This document shows, piece after piece, positions 61,288-64,000 of a stretch of DNA of 64,000 nucleotides; within the stretch, counting starts at the first letter, position 1; each line of letters starts with the position of its first letter. Location: positions 62,001-126,000 of the forward strand of contig NZ_BMSK01000014.1 of the NCBI RefSeq assembly GCF_014649115.1, given 5' to 3'. The stretch is from Streptomyces eurythermus. Its GTDB lineage: Bacteria; Actinomycetota; Actinomycetes; Streptomycetales; Streptomycetaceae. The notes below the pieces were generated by a model, which saw only the letters and a program-made list of their open reading frames with translations, was not told where the DNA came from and searched no databases. The position numbers and the translations under genes were made by a program.

Positions 61288-63774
61288 TCAGCGCCGTAGC
61301 GCCGCCCGCGCCGGGAGCGTCACCGCCAGCATGCCGAGCCCCACCGCGCCCCCGGCGAAGGCCGCGTACACCAGCGGGGGCACGTACGGGTCCTCGCCGG
61401 TCAGGCCGCGCGTCATCGGTATCAGGGTGGCCGCGGCGATGGCCGTGCCGAGGACCACACCGGCCCCCGCCACCAGCAGCCCCTCCCAGCGCAGCATGCC
61501 CATCACCTGGCGCCGGGTGGCGCCGACGAGACGGAGCACGCCGAGTTCCCGACGGCGGTCGAGGACGGTCATCACCAGGGTGTTGACGGCGGCCACGGCG
61601 GCGAAGCCGCCCAGGACCGCGGCCATCGTGTAGTTGGCCCAGGCGTTCAGCTCGCGACCGGCGCTCCGCCCGGCCGCGTAACCGGACCCGTCGGCGACCT
61701 CGCCCAGCGGGGCGAGGTCCCGCGCGTCTCCGCCGCGTACCAGCAGCGTGCTGTCGAAGCCCGAGGAGACGTGCGCGGCCAGCGACGCGCGGTCCATGGT
61801 CACGGCCGGCAGGCCGAGCCCGCGGCCGTAGACGGCGACGACCTCGGGGCGCGCCCGGGTGCCGTCCGGGAGGTACAGCGGCAGCCTGTCGCCGACCGCG
61901 ACCCCGGCCGACGCGGCCAGCGTGGTGTCGACGGCGATCCGGCCCCCGCCGATCCGGTCCAGGCCGCCGTCACGCACATCGAGGTCCTGCACCTCGGCCA
62001 GCCGGGCGCCGGAGCCGGAGACACCCTGGGCCGCCGCGTCCTGCAACCAGCGGTCGCCGCCCGACCCCACGGGCACCAGCACCTGGGTGTCCAGCAGGCC
62101 CACGGCCGCCCGGACGCCGGGCACGCGGGCGGCGCGCCCGACGGAACCGGGGGACAGCCCGGCGGGGTGGGTGACGACGTGGTCCGCGATGATGCCGGCG
62201 CGCAACTGCCCGGCGGCGACGTGGCTTTCGCTCGTGTGCAGGAAGGTGAGCGTCGAGGCGAAGGCCATGGCCAGCACGATCGGGGTGAGCGCCGAGGCCA
62301 GCCGGCGGGCGTTCGTACGGGAGTTGGCGACGGCGAGCGAGGCCGCGGCGCCCAGACCGCGCAGCAACAGCCCGGACAGGGCCGCGCACAGCCGCGCCAC
62401 CAGCGGGCCGAGCAACGCCACCGCCAGCATGAACAGCATGACGACACCGAGGGCGGCGTTGGCCGCGTCGTCCCCGGCCGAACGGGCGGCGAGCACGGTG
62501 AGGAACCCGCCGCCGGCCAGCGCGCCCAGACCCAGCGTGGTACGGATCACGCCCGGACGCCGCCGTTCCAGCGAGGCCTCGGTGAGTGCCTGCCCCGGCT
62601 TGATCCTCGCGGGCCGGCGTCCGGCCGCCCAGCCGGCGGCGAGCGCGGTCAGCAGCCCCGTGCCGACGGCGACGACGAACGGGATCCACGACACGTGCAG
62701 GCGCACGGGTTCCGGGATGGCCCCGCGGTCCTCCAACTGCCCGAACCACCAGTGTGCGAGCCCGATCCCGGGCAGGCAGCCGGCGAGCCCGGCGACGGGC
62801 GCGACGAGCAGCCCCTCGGCGGCGACCGCCCGCCGGATCTGCCGCGGCGTGGCGCCGATGGCACGCAGCAGCGCGAACTCCCGGGCGCGCTGGGCGACCG
62901 ACAGGGCCACCGTGCCGGCGGCGGTGAAGACGGCGACCATGGCGGCGACCCCGCCGAAGGAACCGCCGAGCCCGGTGAGCGTTTCCTTCGCGTACCCGAG
63001 CCCGTGGTTCTCCACGGCGCCGCGGTCGTCACCGGTGTGCACCCCGGCGCCGGACCCGGCGAGCGCCTTGCGCACACCGGCGGCGAGGGCACCGGTGTCC
63101 GTCCCGTCGTCGGCCAGTACGGCGATGGCGTCGGCCTTGCCGGGATGCCCGGCGAGCGCGGGGGACCGGGCGTCGGCGAACCAGCCCACGGGACCCCCGG
63201 CCCGGTCGCCGGGCCCGGCCTGCGCCAGTCCGGAGACGCGGAAGCGGGCGCGTCCGGCGGCGGTTTCCAGCACGACGGTGTCGCCCACCCCGGCCCGCGC
63301 GGCCCGTGCGGCGGCGGCGTCGAGGACGACCTCCCCGGCACGGGGCGCGGTCCCGGAGCGGAGCGCGGTTCCGGTGAAGGCGTGCGATCCCCAGCCATGC
63401 CCCGTGAACGAGCGGCCGCCCTGGCGCACGGGGAACGTGAAGTCCGCCACGGCCGCCCGGACACCGGGCACGCGGGCCGCCCGCCCGGCCAGCGCGGTGT
63501 CCACACGGGCGGTGTCCGGCAGCGGGACCGACTCCTCGGAGCGGCCGTCCCCGCTGCCCATGACGAAGTGGGCGTACTGGTCGGCCGCCGCGACGACCGG
63601 CGCCTTCGCGTACCGCGCGGGCGGGACCGAGGCGCGGATGCCGGTCTCCAGGAGGATGCCGCAGGCGGAGACGATCAGCGACGCCATCATCAGCGCCACG
63701 AAGGTGCCGGCGAACGAGGCGGGCTTGAAGCGTACGGCCGCGCGGGCGAGGCCGTTGGGGGCGAGGGTCCTCAC
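61288..63774 (-). CDS. MacB-type ABC exporter permease (FtsX-like, two-domain)
   Basis: An 828-residue permease starting at GTG 63774, which overlaps the stop of the ATPase gene (GTGA). It has about ten transmembrane helices and two FtsX-like domains: the first around 280-400 (LLRAIGATPRQIRRAVAAEGLLVAPVAGL) and the second around 720-828 (ELGVLRLVGATRRQVMGMLRWEGLLVAGAG). Large extracellular loops connect the helices. With the upstream ATPase it would form an exporter of the MacB/LolE-like type, typical of antibiotic or peptide export in actinomycetes. Confidence 0.9.
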   Translation of the reverse strand: MRTLAPNGLARAAVRFKPASFAGTFVALMMASLIVSACGILLETGIRASVPPARYAKAPVVAAADQYAHFVMGSGDGRSEESVPLPDTARVDTALAGRAARVPGVRAAVADFTFPVRQGGRSFTGHGWGSHAFTGTALRSGTAPRAGEVVLDAAAARAARAGVGDTVVLETAAGRARFRVSGLAQAGPGDRAGGPVGWFADARSPALAGHPGKADAIAVLADDGTDTGALAAGVRKALAGSGAGVHTGDDRGAVENHGLGYAKETLTGLGGSFGGVAAMVAVFTAAGTVALSVAQRAREFALLRAIGATPRQIRRAVAAEGLLVAPVAGLAGCLPGIGLAHWWFGQLEDRGAIPEPVRLHVSWIPFVVAVGTGLLTALAAGWAAGRRPARIKPGQALTEASLERRRPGVIRTTLGLGALAGGGFLTVLAARSAGDDAANAALGVVMLFMLAVALLGPLVARLCAALSGLLLRGLGAAASLAVANSRTNARRLASALTPIVLAMAFASTLTFLHTSESHVAAGQLRAGIIADHVVTHPAGLSPGSVGRAARVPGVRAAVGLLDTQVLVPVGSGGDRWLQDAAAQGVSGSGARLAEVQDLDVRDGGLDRIGGGRIAVDTTLAASAGVAVGDRLPLYLPDGTRARPEVVAVYGRGLGLPAVTMDRASLAAHVSSGFDSTLLVRGGDARDLAPLGEVADGSGYAAGRSAGRELNAWANYTMAAVLGGFAAVAAVNTLVMTVLDRRRELGVLRLVGATRRQVMGMLRWEGLLVAGAGVVLGTAIAAATLIPMTRGLTGEDPYVPPLVYAAFAGGAVGLGMLAVTLPARAALRR

Positions 63775-64000
63775 GCGGCGGCCACCGCCACCGTGCCCGT
63801 ACGGGAGGTGAGGGCGGCCATGCGCGCCGCGATCTGCTCCGCCGTGCCGCGGTCGAGACCGCTGGCGAAGACACCGTCGGCGAGGAACAGCACGCGGTCG
63901 GCCCAGGCGGCGGCGGCCGGATCGTGGGTGACCATGACGACGGTCGCCCCCAGGGTGTCCACCGCCTGCCGGAGCAGGCCGAGGACCTCGGCGGCGGTCC
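63771..64000 (-). CDS. ABC exporter ATPase, MacB type, 3' part only
   Basis: The frame is open from the window end to the stop at 63771. It contains AAEVLGLLRQAVDTLGATVVMVTHDPAAAAWADRVLFLADG (H-loop THD), the end of an ABC ATPase of the MacB family. The gene is the first of the operon with the permease at 61288; its Walker motifs lie outside the window. Confidence 0.85.
   Translation of the reverse strand, partial: TAAEVLGLLRQAVDTLGATVVMVTHDPAAAAWADRVLFLADGVFASGLDRGTAEQIAARMAALTSRTGTVAVAAA

Overview
The window reads as Streptomyces chromosome. It is very GC-rich, codons end almost always in G or C, and genes are packed with many 4-bp ATGA/GTGA start-stop overlaps. Family content is typical of the genus: a two-domain chaplin with a sortase signal, an SigE-type ECF sigma factor, several P450s, a DUF2243/CtaG pair and an IdeR/DmdR-type iron box. 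I saw no rRNA, tRNA, CRISPR array, transposase or integrase, so this is ordinary chromosomal arm or core-border sequence and not an island.

Layout. 1-3 kb: the end of a ricin-like protein, a divergent thioredoxin/flavoprotein pair and a peptide deformylase. 3-8.3 kb: a BlaI/M56 regulator-protease pair, ctaG and DUF2243, a sortase-anchored chaplin, and an ECF41-type sigma factor that appears frameshifted. 8.3-12 kb: a P450, then a DHA2 MFS exporter divergent from its MarR regulator. 12-17.3 kb: an ECF sigma factor with a membrane partner and a Pro-rich secreted protein, a DJ-1/PfpI protein divergent from a LysR regulator, a cupin and a PLP desulfhydrase. 17.4-22.1 kb: a MoxR/VWA pair and a HEAT-repeat protein. 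22.2-25.7 kb: a glycine betaine/choline-type ABC importer.

25.7-37.4 kb is a catabolic block for L-rhamnose and L-lactate. The minus strand carries rhaI, a bifunctional aldolase/lactaldehyde dehydrogenase, rhaB and then lutABC. Rhamnose would be broken down to dihydroxyacetone phosphate and lactate, and lactate oxidised to pyruvate. The plus strand carries the matching transport operon, a mutarotase, a BNR-type propeller protein and a LacI regulator. The transport part is wrecked: the ATPase gene stops mid-domain and runs straight into the out-of-frame C-terminal end of the rhamnose-binding protein. This implies an internal deletion that removed the rest of the ATPase, presumably both permeases, and most of the binding protein. 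Well-formed divergent promoters and matching LacI-type palindromes are still present.

37.5-53.7 kb: an S33 peptidase, a MerR/TipAS regulator coupled to a macrolide-type glycosyltransferase, a Cys-cluster/pentapeptide-repeat protein, a stand-alone CYP102-like P450 with a TetR regulator, an iron-box-controlled DUF2470 protein, a Tat lipoprotein lactonase, a FUSC-type exporter, a FusB-like zinc protein, a PAS-LuxR regulator divergent from a self-sufficient CYP102-type P450-reductase, and a ROK regulator. 53.7-64 kb: an epimerase, a short YqeY protein, an accessory dnaK-grpE operon with a small membrane protein, VOC and DHFR-like proteins, a TetR regulator, and a MacB-type ABC exporter cut by the window end.

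The strongest unusual signals are the deletion scar in the rhamnose importer, the frameshifted sigma factor, a 53-bp RNA-type hairpin at 13755-13807 whose mismatches all become G-U pairs on the minus strand, and a recurring pattern of short tandem duplications at the 3' ends of genes. I did not find a clearly new defence or biosynthetic system.
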